Part shown: positions 33,683-42,200 of the stretch, in pieces | Layout of the letters: every line of letters begins with the position of its first letter | Numbering within the stretch: the first letter of the stretch is position 1 | NCBI GenBank assembly: GCA_018818785.1 | Contig: JAHIRF010000005.1 | Coordinates: 248,001-312,000, forward strand | Reading direction: 5' to 3' | Length of the DNA stretch: 64,000 nucleotides | Source of the DNA: Thermoplasmatota archaeon | GTDB lineage: Archaea > Thermoplasmatota > Thermoplasmata > UBA10834 | Notes under the pieces: generated by a model | What the model was told of the DNA's origin: nothing | The model's database searches: none | The model's input: only the letters and a program-made list of their open reading frames with translations | Program-made: the position numbers and the translations under genes

Positions 33683-34998
33683 CTGTTCTCCTCCAGGTCG
33701 ATAAGGAGTTTCTCGACTTCCTGTTTGACATCGTCGAACCCGAACCTGGCGTCCCTGACAATCATCGATAGGCCGTAGTCGTCGGATGTCACGTTCCCGG
33801 AGAGGGTGACGACCTTCAGCATCAGACGCTCCTCGATGATGTCCTTGACGACATCGAAGTTCATGGCCTGCTTCGCCTTCTCCATGGATTCGTCCAGGGT
33901 CGTGTCGGCCAGGCTCTCCGTGAGCTCGCGCCCTATGACCACGCTCACCGCTCCACTGCCATCGTCCACTATTGCCTTGATCCTCAGGTCCGGCACACCG
34001 TCCACGCGTCCGTGCACCTTGCACATGCTCTTCTGGAGCGCGCGCTTGCATTCCGGGCATCTCATGATGAGTCCGGAACCGTCCCGCACCTCTATCAGGG
34101 CGCCCTTGATCGTCACATCGGCCGCCCCTCCCTTGGAGACTATGTCTGATATCATGGACATCCCGGTCTTCTGAAGCTCCTCGATCGTCGGGAACTTCTC
34201 CTTCACCTTGGTGACCTCTGCGCGGTCGTCGAAGTTGAGCTGTGGGATGCCCCTCCATCCCTTCACAGTTCCTTTCGATATCCTGAGTATGTCCCCCTGC
34301 TTCACTTTGAAATCGGACCATGCGGTGAACTGCACCTTGCCAGTCTCATCAGCGATCACGCCGGAGAAGATCTTCTTCGGCTCGCCCTTCACCATGACGT
34401 CCCGATCCTCGACCGAGAGCACGCGCCCCTTGGTCTGCACATAGCCCATGCCCTCTCTGAGGTCATTTATGGTAACGATCTTCGGAGGACCGTCGGCGAC
34501 CTGTATCTCCCCGATCGTGGACTCGTCCTCCTTTTTGATGGTCACCCTGTTGCCGAAATTGATCTGCACCCGTCCCTGGTACTCCCTCGAGTACGCACCC
34601 TTGACGGAGATGACCTCCCCCTTCGACAGCTGCAGCCCCTCGGTCTCCCAGGCGGTGTATGGGAGGGTCGTGGACTCGTCACCTACGAATCCGTAGATGA
34701 TCCTCTTCTTCTCCCCCTTCGAAGTGATCTCCTTGTCATTCGCCGAGAGCACCTTCGCGACGAAATCGACGTTCGGCTCGTTGGGTCTTATCTCAGCCAA
34801 CTTCCTCTGAAAACCCACGGAGAAGTCCTTCATCTCGCCACCGTATCTCTTCACGATGGTCTCCTTGGCTTTAGGTATGCTGAGCCTGTAGACGTCGACG
34901 TATTTCTTCAGCTCTTCAGCGATCTCATCCTCAGACAACTTATCCCCGAGCGCCCTGGCGATCTCTTGTACGTGGGGCGCTAAATTCTCTATCTGCAT
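33679..34998 (-). CDS. rpa: Replication protein A, multi-OB-fold ssDNA-binding protein
   Basis: 439 residues. Three OB folds can be seen (about residues 70-165 with VDFVAKVLSANDKEI, 180-270 with VQTKGRVLSVEDRDVMV, 290-400 with AADVTIKGALIEVRDGSGLI), the last carrying a zinc finger RCPECKRALQKSMCKVHGRV. It binds single-stranded DNA in replication and repair. The ATG at 34998 was chosen; the frame continues upstream for 24 codons with no family similarity. The TATA-like ATTTATATG upstream (around 35075) serves this gene. Coupled by ATGA to the RPA-associated gene. Confidence 0.93.
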   Translation of the reverse strand: MQIENLAPHVQEIARALGDKLSEDEIAEELKKYVDVYRLSIPKAKETIVKRYGGEMKDFSVGFQRKLAEIRPNEPNVDFVAKVLSANDKEITSKGEKKRIIYGFVGDESTTLPYTAWETEGLQLSKGEVISVKGAYSREYQGRVQINFGNRVTIKKEDESTIGEIQVADGPPKIVTINDLREGMGYVQTKGRVLSVEDRDVMVKGEPKKIFSGVIADETGKVQFTAWSDFKVKQGDILRISKGTVKGWRGIPQLNFDDRAEVTKVKEKFPTIEELQKTGMSMISDIVSKGGAADVTIKGALIEVRDGSGLIMRCPECKRALQKSMCKVHGRVDGVPDLRIKAIVDDGSGAVSVVIGRELTESLADTTLDESMEKAKQAMNFDVVKDIIEERLMLKVVTLSGNVTSDDYGLSMIVRDARFGFDDVKQEVEKLLIDLEENR

Positions 34999-35176
34999 TA
35001 TAAATCCCCCAATGTTGTGGAGCAGCCGTTTCGTCCTCTGCTGCTGAGTATGGGAGTGTGGATTGGTCATATAAATGGGTCTGTCAGAGGTACGCGAAAG
35101 TAGGGGTCAGTACGCACTAAAACGAGCAAAGGTTATTGAAACGGAGGGGTATCTCGGTTCGGTCGGGGGTACAAGC

Positions 35177-36421
35177 TTGAGGTTCAGGAAGGGGAGATTG
35201 GCAGCCTGTGTGTTGATCGGACTTGTGATCATGATGCCCGTCAGCGTCTTGGGCTCTCCGCCATCGGACGATGATGGCGTCAAGGAATGGACGATGCTCG
35301 TGTTCTGGTGTGCGGACAACAACCTGGAGTTCTGCACCGATTTCGCGATGGATGCGTGGGAGAGGGCGCTGACGTGCAATGACGAGGTGAACGTTGTCGC
35401 CATGGTCGACATCCTCTCCGTCGAAGGCACCTGGATTTACGAAGTCGAGGGCGGGGATTCGAAAGTGGTCATGGAATATCCCGAACTGAACACGTCGGAC
35501 CCAGCCGTGCTGAAGATGTTCGTGGAATATGGAATGGACTTGTATCCATCCGAGAAGACCATATTGGTCGTGCAGGACCACGGCTTCGGATGGCGCGGGA
35601 TGTGCAAGGACGAGACCAACGGTAGCTCGTTGATGTCGGTGGACGGCCTCGCGAACGCGCTGGTCGAGGTAAAGGATGCCAGAGACGGCAAAGGCGTCGA
35701 CCTCCTGGCGTTCGATGCGTGCAGCATGTCGACGATAGAAGTGGCTTACGAGTTCAGGAACGCGGTCTCGTACCTGGTGTCATCGCAGACCGTGGTGCCA
35801 TACGACGGCCTTCCGTACATGATGACTGTGAGTGACATGGTAGCGAATCCAGAGATGTCACCAGAGGAACTCGCAGCGGACATCGTGCAGGACTATGTGG
35901 AATATTACAGTGACAAATGGAACTACGAGCACATCTACTCATACAACCAGGACTTTTCCACCGTGGCCGCTTTGAGCATGTCGCACATGCAAGAGGTCGG
36001 GGACGCGTTCATCGACTTCTCGGAAGTGCTCGCATCCGAGATGGACAAACACCTGAGTCATGTGATGTCCGCTCGCATGGATGCAACGATCGGCAATTGG
36101 GCGAATATTGGCGGATGGGAGTGGCAACCGGACCTCGGTGTGTTCATGGAGGACCTCGTGGGCGTTATAAGCCCTGAGCTGGATGCCACGATAGAGGACT
36201 TCTTCGGAGCGCTCGACGCCGCGATAGTGCTCGAGGCGCACAGCGATAGGTACGACGGCAGGGTGCACGGTCTGAACGTGTACTTCCCACCGTCCCAGTC
36301 GATGTACGATTCGTGTGCCTATTGGTGGGCGAAGATGTTCGTCTACCACGAGAGCAACCTGGACATCGTCTCGGAATCCCGATGGTACGAGTGCCTGATG
36401 AAATACTACGGCACGATCTGA
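35177..36421 (+). CDS. Secreted clostripain-like (C11) cysteine protease
   Basis: 414 residues from TTG. This start gives a signal peptide (RFRKGRLAACVLIGLVIMMP ending VSVLGS) and has a GGGGG box before it; an ATG at 35075 would sit on the shared TATA-like element. The C11 catalytic pair is visible: His in LVVQDHGFGWRGM and Cys in LLAFDACSMSTIEVAYEF. WTMLVFWCADNNLE is the family start. The enzyme is expected outside the cell and may cleave after basic residues, with self-processing as in clostripain. Role in protein scavenging is an inference. Confidence 0.87.
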   Translation: MRFRKGRLAACVLIGLVIMMPVSVLGSPPSDDDGVKEWTMLVFWCADNNLEFCTDFAMDAWERALTCNDEVNVVAMVDILSVEGTWIYEVEGGDSKVVMEYPELNTSDPAVLKMFVEYGMDLYPSEKTILVVQDHGFGWRGMCKDETNGSSLMSVDGLANALVEVKDARDGKGVDLLAFDACSMSTIEVAYEFRNAVSYLVSSQTVVPYDGLPYMMTVSDMVANPEMSPEELAADIVQDYVEYYSDKWNYEHIYSYNQDFSTVAALSMSHMQEVGDAFIDFSEVLASEMDKHLSHVMSARMDATIGNWANIGGWEWQPDLGVFMEDLVGVISPELDATIEDFFGALDAAIVLEAHSDRYDGRVHGLNVYFPPSQSMYDSCAYWWAKMFVYHESNLDIVSESRWYECLMKYYGTI

Positions 36422-36429
36422 CCGTGAAG

Positions 36430-37329
36430 TCATACGACGGTCTTAGTCTGATCCGGCGAGAGGGCGCCTAGCCGCTCGGCTCGCCAGGCGATCAGGGTGA
36501 TACGTTCCCTGCTAATCAGCTGGTTCAGGCCGCCATATCTCTCCATGAGCGCATCCATTGCCCCTTCATGCACATCGTCCGGGACATCCCATTGGTCCGA
36601 GAAGGTCCTGGTCTCGTAGTTGTCGATCATTGTCTGCACATCGACAGGATGGATGTGTCGAGTGAGTGTTTCATCTCTGTCGGGCTTGATGATCTCGGGA
36701 AGATCCCTCTCCATGACGCCCGCATGGTGTATCTCGTGGCCGAGGTCTCTGCAGACATCCAGATAGAACCTTCTGAATTCCTCGACCTCTGAGTCTTCCT
36801 TGTAGAATCCTACGGAGAGCAATTCTCCTCTGGTGACTCTTGCGATCTCAGAGATCGCGCACCGCCAATCCGCGATCAGGTGCATCACATGGACACTCAT
36901 GGTGTGCTCGAAGGCCTTGTCCTGGAACGGGAGCGCGCAGATGTCTCCCAGGATGACATTCTCGGTCCCCTTCGCCCTCGCTTTCGCCAACATCCGCCTG
37001 GATATGTCCACTCCCGTGATATCGAATCCTATGCGCTGCAGCGGTTCGGCGAACCTGCCCGTGCCAATGCCTGCATCCAGATATCGCCCGCCCGTGGTCA
37101 GCCTCTCGCTCAGATTCCGGATGATCAGATCCATGACCTCGGTTGGATATGCTCGCGTATCATCGAATCTGTCCGCGATGTTGTCAAAGGACCTGCCCGT
37201 CACTTTCAACCCGGGCGGGTGAATCGCCCTGTCTATAGTTCTAATCACCGATTCCTCTCGGTCGGGCTGATTCCCTCGTATCGTCAGCTGATTCGAATTT
37301 GGTTCGATTGCCTCATCCTGGCATGGCAT
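36430..37329 (-). CDS. SAM-dependent methyltransferase (class I)
   Basis: 299 residues. Motif I GGRYLDAGIGTGRFAEPL, then FDITGVDISRRMLAKARAKG (acidic ribose contact) and NVILGDICALPFQDKAFEHT are typical of the Methyltransf_11 group. A C-terminal helical part (DALMERYGGLNQLISRERIT) replaces a recognisable substrate domain. An N-terminal extension of about 45 residues may be shorter in reality (ATG-like starts near VIRTIDRAI). Substrate unknown. Convergent with the protease. Confidence 0.83.
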   Translation of the reverse strand: MPCQDEAIEPNSNQLTIRGNQPDREESVIRTIDRAIHPPGLKVTGRSFDNIADRFDDTRAYPTEVMDLIIRNLSERLTTGGRYLDAGIGTGRFAEPLQRIGFDITGVDISRRMLAKARAKGTENVILGDICALPFQDKAFEHTMSVHVMHLIADWRCAISEIARVTRGELLSVGFYKEDSEVEEFRRFYLDVCRDLGHEIHHAGVMERDLPEIIKPDRDETLTRHIHPVDVQTMIDNYETRTFSDQWDVPDDVHEGAMDALMERYGGLNQLISRERITLIAWRAERLGALSPDQTKTVV

Positions 37330-37461
37330 GATTTGGCAATATCAAAAAGACGAAATCGGTTATTCTTCGCGGCGTGATGTATCGATTAGCTGGCAAAGCG
37401 ACCAATACAATAATTAGATATCAGCGCAATATGGCATCCGGAGGATCATCGGGGGTGTTCA

Positions 37462-37866
37462 ATGGCTACAGAATTTGAGCTGAGTGTGACTGGGTCGACA
37501 AGGAATATGTTGGATGCAATTGGTGTTCTCGCGGACAAACTGATCAATCTTGACACGATCGCCACCGCGAAGGTAGACGACAGATATGTGATCCGGTTCC
37601 TCACCGGATGCGAGGAGGAATGCAGGACAACGTTCATGAAGGCGGACCTGCCGTTCACAGAGAGGAAGGTCCTGGTTCTAGACGTCCACGACCGCCCTGG
37701 ACAATGGTTGAGAGCGGCACGGTGCCTGATGGATCAGGGCATTGAACTTGAGGAGAGCTATCTGCTCACGAAGACCAATGGCAAGCTCCGTTTCGTCTTC
37801 GGAGTGAGTGATTACCAACGCGCGAAGGCCATTGCCAGTCAGATGACGGATTGCTCCACTGATTGA
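37462..37866 (+). CDS. Tandem ACT-like domain protein
   Basis: 134 residues: two beta-alpha-beta halves, the second clearly ACT-like (RKVLVLDVHDRPGQWLRAAR, LEESYLLTKTNGKLRFVFGV). The first half (STRNMLDAIGVLADKLINLD) is related but more diverged. Small ACT proteins bind amino acids or other small effectors. It stands 33 bases before cooT and reads in the same direction, so it may sense a metabolite for the CODH/ACS genes. That link is positional only. Confidence 0.75.
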   Translation: MATEFELSVTGSTRNMLDAIGVLADKLINLDTIATAKVDDRYVIRFLTGCEEECRTTFMKADLPFTERKVLVLDVHDRPGQWLRAARCLMDQGIELEESYLLTKTNGKLRFVFGVSDYQRAKAIASQMTDCSTD

Positions 37867-37899
37867 GCACTCCAAGTTCCTTCGAACCAGGGTGATATC

Positions 37900-38097
37900 A
37901 TGTGTGAGTCTGCAGTGTATCTTATGAAAGGCTCGGAGAAATCGTTGATCAAGGCCGAAACCTCGAAGATACTTATCGAGGACGGCATGGTGGTCTGCAT
38001 CGGGGCGTTCGGCGAGAAGATAGAGGTGGAGAACGCAGAGCTCTCCGAGATCAACCTGATGAAGCACGAGATCATACTGCGCCCCAAGAAGGGATGA
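37900..38097 (+). CDS. cooT: CooT-family nickel-binding protein
   Basis: 65 residues. MCESAVYLMKGSEKSLIKAE then VVCIGAFGEKIEVENAELSE and KHEIILRPKKG match CooT, a small homodimeric Ni(II)-binding protein where the N-terminal Cys (position 2) is the metal ligand. It takes part in nickel delivery to carbon monoxide dehydrogenase. The stop overlaps the cooC start by ATGA, supporting this role. Confidence 0.87.
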   Translation: MCESAVYLMKGSEKSLIKAETSKILIEDGMVVCIGAFGEKIEVENAELSEINLMKHEIILRPKKG

Positions 38098-38900
38098 GTC
38101 GGGGTCCCATGAAAGTGGCCGTAGTAGGCAAGGGTGGGGTCGGCAAGACCACAGTGGCCGGCTCAATGGCTAGGATCTGGGCCAGGGGTGGACTGCGAGT
38201 CTTGGCGGTCGATGCCGATCCAGCGGCACACCTCCATTCGGTTCTGGGTATAGCGCGTTCTGAGATGCCGCATCCGATTTCCGAGGAGCTTGATCTGATA
38301 GAGGAGCGGACCGGGGCAAGGCCCGGGACATCTCAAGGGCCTTTCTTCAAGCTCAATCCTAGGGTAGAGGATATCCCGGACAGGTATTCCAAGCTAGGAT
38401 CCGACGGAGTATCACTGCTCGTCACCGGGACCATAAAGGCTGCTGGCAGCGGCTGTTTCTGTCCCGAAAATGCCATCTTACGCAGCCTTCTCGAACACAT
38501 AATACTCGAGCGTGGTGACGCAGTGGTGGTCGACATGGAAGCCGGCCTGGAACAGTTCGGGCGCGCAACATGTCGTGGGGTTGACATGCTTCTTATCGTG
38601 ATAGAGCCAGGATCGAGGTCCATGGAGACGGCCGCCAGGATGGCCGAGCTCTCGCACGAGATGGGTGTCAAGAACATGTCCGTCGTCGCCAACCGTGTCA
38701 GGGGCAAGGAGGAAGCCGATGCTGTGGCAGAGCTCCTCGCCTCGCATTCGTTGAAGCTGGATTACGTTCTGCCATACTCCGAAGCGGTCGCCAAGGCCGA
38801 CATGCTCGGCATATCGCCATTGGACCACGGAGACGACAACGAGTGGCTCTCCTCCGTCCGACGATTATCGAACGGAATGCTAGGTTCAGACCGAATCTAG
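38094..38900 (+). CDS. cooC: CooC-type nickel-insertion ATPase (CODH accessory)
   Basis: 268 residues. Deviant Walker A VAVVGKGGVGKTT, DADPAAHLHSVLG, and the CxC motif in GSGCFCPENAILR (C121, C123) that binds nickel at the dimer interface. It matures the Ni-Fe-S active site of CODH using ATP. It overlaps cooT and precedes the CODH/ACS gene. A second ATG five codons in is a possible start. Distinct from the other CooC-like protein at 45699-46451. Confidence 0.92.
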   Translation: MSRGPMKVAVVGKGGVGKTTVAGSMARIWARGGLRVLAVDADPAAHLHSVLGIARSEMPHPISEELDLIEERTGARPGTSQGPFFKLNPRVEDIPDRYSKLGSDGVSLLVTGTIKAAGSGCFCPENAILRSLLEHIILERGDAVVVDMEAGLEQFGRATCRGVDMLLIVIEPGSRSMETAARMAELSHEMGVKNMSVVANRVRGKEEADAVAELLASHSLKLDYVLPYSEAVAKADMLGISPLDHGDDNEWLSSVRRLSNGMLGSDRI

Positions 38901-39009
38901 GAGCGGTCATCTCTGATACGCCCCAACAATCTAGACTTGAATAACATCGGCAACAGCCGTCCTTTTCCGGTGATGACAACGTATTAGTAGCATCATATTC
39001 ATTCGTCAG

Positions 39010-39195
39010 ATGTCGAGTGCAGACTTGATGGCATCGGGGAGCCAGATGTCTGTTTGCGTGGGGATTAAGGTGAACGGGAGACTCGGAGACTGTACAAGTG
39101 ACAGCTGTCCCGTCAGCCGGGCAGCGAACTATGAATCATTTGCGAAGCAGCAGCTGTCGATGAATCTTCGCAATTCGTTCGAAGATATCTCATGA
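39010..39195 (+). CDS. Possible 61-residue protein upstream of CODH/ACS
   Basis: ATG right at the expected start of a leaderless transcript (TATA-like CGTATTAGT about 25 bases upstream). The product has three cysteines (SVCVGIKVNGRLGDCTSDSC). No family is recognised and codon choice is unremarkable. It could be a small metal-binding protein, a leader peptide or chance. Confidence 0.3.
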   Translation: MSSADLMASGSQMSVCVGIKVNGRLGDCTSDSCPVSRAANYESFAKQQLSMNLRNSFEDIS

Positions 39196-39223
39196 GACCA
39201 TTCGATTGCCGATCATCCCATTC

Positions 39224-39250
39224 CTACCCTGCGGGGATCACCAGGGGTAG
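39224..39250 (+). promoter_or_regulatory. Hairpin overlapping the CODH/ACS ribosome-binding site
   Basis: CTACCCTG and CAGGGGTAG, separated by ten bases, pair with one bulged G and end six bases before the ATG of the CODH/ACS gene. The GGGG that would serve as ribosome-binding site lies in the 3' arm, so folding would hide it. Possible translational control. Confidence 0.42.
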
Positions 39251-39256
39251 TCTGAG

Positions 39257-42200
39257 ATGGAGAAGGAGATAGGGTCCAGCAACAAGGGTGGCGCGAGTGC
39301 AAAATCATCATCGAAGTGGTCGTGCGACTGCTGGGATGAGAGTTGTCGGACCATGTTCACCGACGTTCACGATGAGGGTGTATGCACGGTCTTTGACCGT
39401 GTATCCGACCAGGGAGCGCAGTGCAGGTTCGGTTCGCTCGGACTCTGTTGCAGGATATGTCTGGAGGGCCCGTGCCGGATAAACCCTATGGGGAAGGAAC
39501 CGACGTCCGGGATATGCGGGGCTAAGGATTACACGATAGTCGCGCGAAACTTGGATAGGATGATCGTCGGGGGAACCGCATCCCATTCATGTCATGGGAA
39601 AGAGATATCCCATGTGCTCCTGGAGGTATCCGAGGGGAAGATCACTGATTACAGGGTCACCGATGAATCGAAGCTTGAAAAGGTGGCAGCGCGTCTTGGG
39701 ATCGATAAGCAAGGCAAGGGGATGCAGGCGATGGCCCGCGAGGTCGCCCTGGCTGCGATGGAGGATTATTCGAGATATTCTGCAGAGCCTCTCACTTTCC
39801 TGAGGACGACGGTGACCAAGTCCCGCATGGGGAACTGGGACTTCAATGCGGTGCTGCCTTCGAACATCAATACCACCATATCCGATCTGATGCACAGGAC
39901 GGCCATGGGGGTCGATGCCGACCCGGTTCCTCTCCTGTTCGGCGGAGTGAAGTGTGCTCTGGCGGACTACGCAGGCGCTCAGATATCGTCCGACCTGAGC
40001 GACATTCTGTTCGGCACGCCCAAGATCGTGCTCAGTGAAGTGAACCTCAATGTGCTCGAGAAGGATGCGGTCAATGTCGCTGTCCATGGTCACAACCCGC
40101 TCCTGAGCGACATAATGGTGGATGTGGCGCGAGAGATGACGGATGTCGCCAAGAGTGTAGGGGCGTCGCGCTTCAACATCGTGGGGGTGTGCTGCACAGG
40201 GAACGAGATACTCATGCGAAAGGGTGTGCCGATCGCTTCGAATGTGCTCTCCCAGGAACTGGTCGTCCTCTCCGGCATGCTGGATGCCATGGTCCTCGAC
40301 TACCAGTGCTTCATGCCGTCTCTCTCGTCTCTCACGAGATGCACCCACACCCGGTTGATATCCACCGAGGAGGTCGCGAGACTGGTGGGTGACACACACA
40401 TAGAGCTGACTCCGGGGCGTGCGCGAACCTCAGCGAAGGAGATACTCACGATAGCCGCGGAGGCTTTCAAGCATCGCACCGGAACGAGGACTTTGCCTGC
40501 CGCGAAGCCTCAGCGTGTAGTTGCCGGTTTCAGCCTCGAGCAGATGAGACAATTGTTCGCGACCAAGAATCCAGAGGACCCGTTTCAGCACTTGGTCGAC
40601 GGCATAATGCACGGCAGCATCCGGGGCATCGCGCTCTTCGCCGGCTGCAAGAGCACGAAGGCAAAGGATGACCGTGATGTGCTCACGATCGCCAAGGAGC
40701 TTCTGAAGCGGGATGTCCTCGTGATGGCGACTGGCTGCAACGCGATCGAGCTGGCCAAGGCAGGATTCATGGATCCAGACAAGGTCGGCGAGCTGGTCGG
40801 AGAGGGTCTTCAATCGTTCCTTTCAGAGCTAGCGAAGGCTGCTGATGTGAAAGGCGGGCTCCCGTGTGTATGGCATATCGGATCCTGCGTGGACAACCCG
40901 CGCTTCTCCAACCTGGCGACCGAGGTCGCCAACCGGCTGGACGTGGACATCGACAGGATCCCCTTCGTGGTGGCCGCCCCCGAGGCGATGCATGAGAAGG
41001 CCGTTTCTATAGGCACATGGGCGGTCACGATGGGCTTCCCCGTTCATGTGGGCACGATCAATTACATCTATGGCAGCACGCTCGTGACTGAAGTGTTGGA
41101 GAACACTGCGCGCGATGTCTTCGGAGGATATTTCATCTTCGAGAAGGACCCGCTCGAGGCCGCGAAGAGGATGTACTCCGCGATAGAGTACCGCCGTTGG
41201 AAACTCGATCTGTCGGATGCCGAGGTCGAGCGCGCGACCCATCTCGATGCGAAGAAGGGGACCGTCAAGAAGGAGGAGCTGTTCAAGATGGCGATCGAGG
41301 GATCGATAATCGCCACCGGCTACGCCGACCTGGTCCTGAGCCACGCGCTTCGGAAGCATGGTCCAGACAAGTTGGTGGAGTTCCCCGAGACTGGTTACCA
41401 GCTGCCGAGCATCTTCGCATGGCTTGGCAAGAACTGCAACCGTCTGGGCGACCTACCTCAGCTCCTCGGAGAGGCGAGGAGGAAGATCGTCGAGGAGCCC
41501 ACGTATGAAGCGGCTGTGGCTTCAGGCGAGGCCACGATGATAGCCGCCGAGATCGTGGAGGCTCTGAAGTACATAGACAACCCCGCGCCATACGAAGGCA
41601 CACCGTATTGCGGGTTCGTGCCAGACAGGATACTGCGACAGCTCGGGATAGCGTTCGTGGACGACACCATACCTGGAGCTGCGGTGTTCGTGGGACGGGC
41701 CAGCGACCCGAAGAAACTCTCGGCGATGATCCGTGATTGCCAGAACAAAGGCATGTTGATCGTCGCGAGCTATGACATCATCAAGCAGCTCAAGGACGAG
41801 AACATCTCCATGGGTCTCGACAGGATGCTCTACCCGGTGGGCGAGTTCACACAGATCATACACGGACTCAACTTCGCCATCAGGGCAGCGCTCTCATTCG
41901 GAGGCATCCAGAAGGGCGACAGGGAGGGACTCTCCAACTACCTGTCGAAGCGCCCCAAGGTGTTCGTTCTTCAGCTGGGGCCGCTCGACTTCATCAAGGT
42001 GGCAGCAGAGTTCGCTGTCCTGTTCAACGGGTCGCCGACCATAACGGACCAGGATGTGGAGCCGATCCCTGACAAGTATGTGGTGCAGAAGAACCTCGAT
42101 GAGATGATATCGACAGCGATAGAGGTGAGGGGCTGCAAGATCAAGCTCGGCGCCATGGATCTTCCCGTGCCTTATGGACCCGCCTTCGAAGGTGAGACCA

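Larger units (their letters stand above)
38901..39256. other. Leader region of the CODH/ACS operon
   Basis: 356 bases. It holds a TATA-like CGTATTAGT about 25 bases before the weak frame at 39010, and a hairpin right before the CODH/ACS start. Several short inverted repeats occur (for example ACGGGA at about 39072 against TCCCGT at about 39109). It may be a long structured mRNA leader instead of coding DNA. Confidence 0.45.

Noticed and set aside
33683-34321. Long upstream extension of the RPA-associated gene
   Set aside because: Low-complexity Arg/Gly-rich shadow of rpa in another frame; the ATGA overlap marks the real start.
39587-40399. 270-codon minus-strand frame opposite the CODH domain
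   Set aside because: Antisense shadow of a gene whose every metal ligand is in place.
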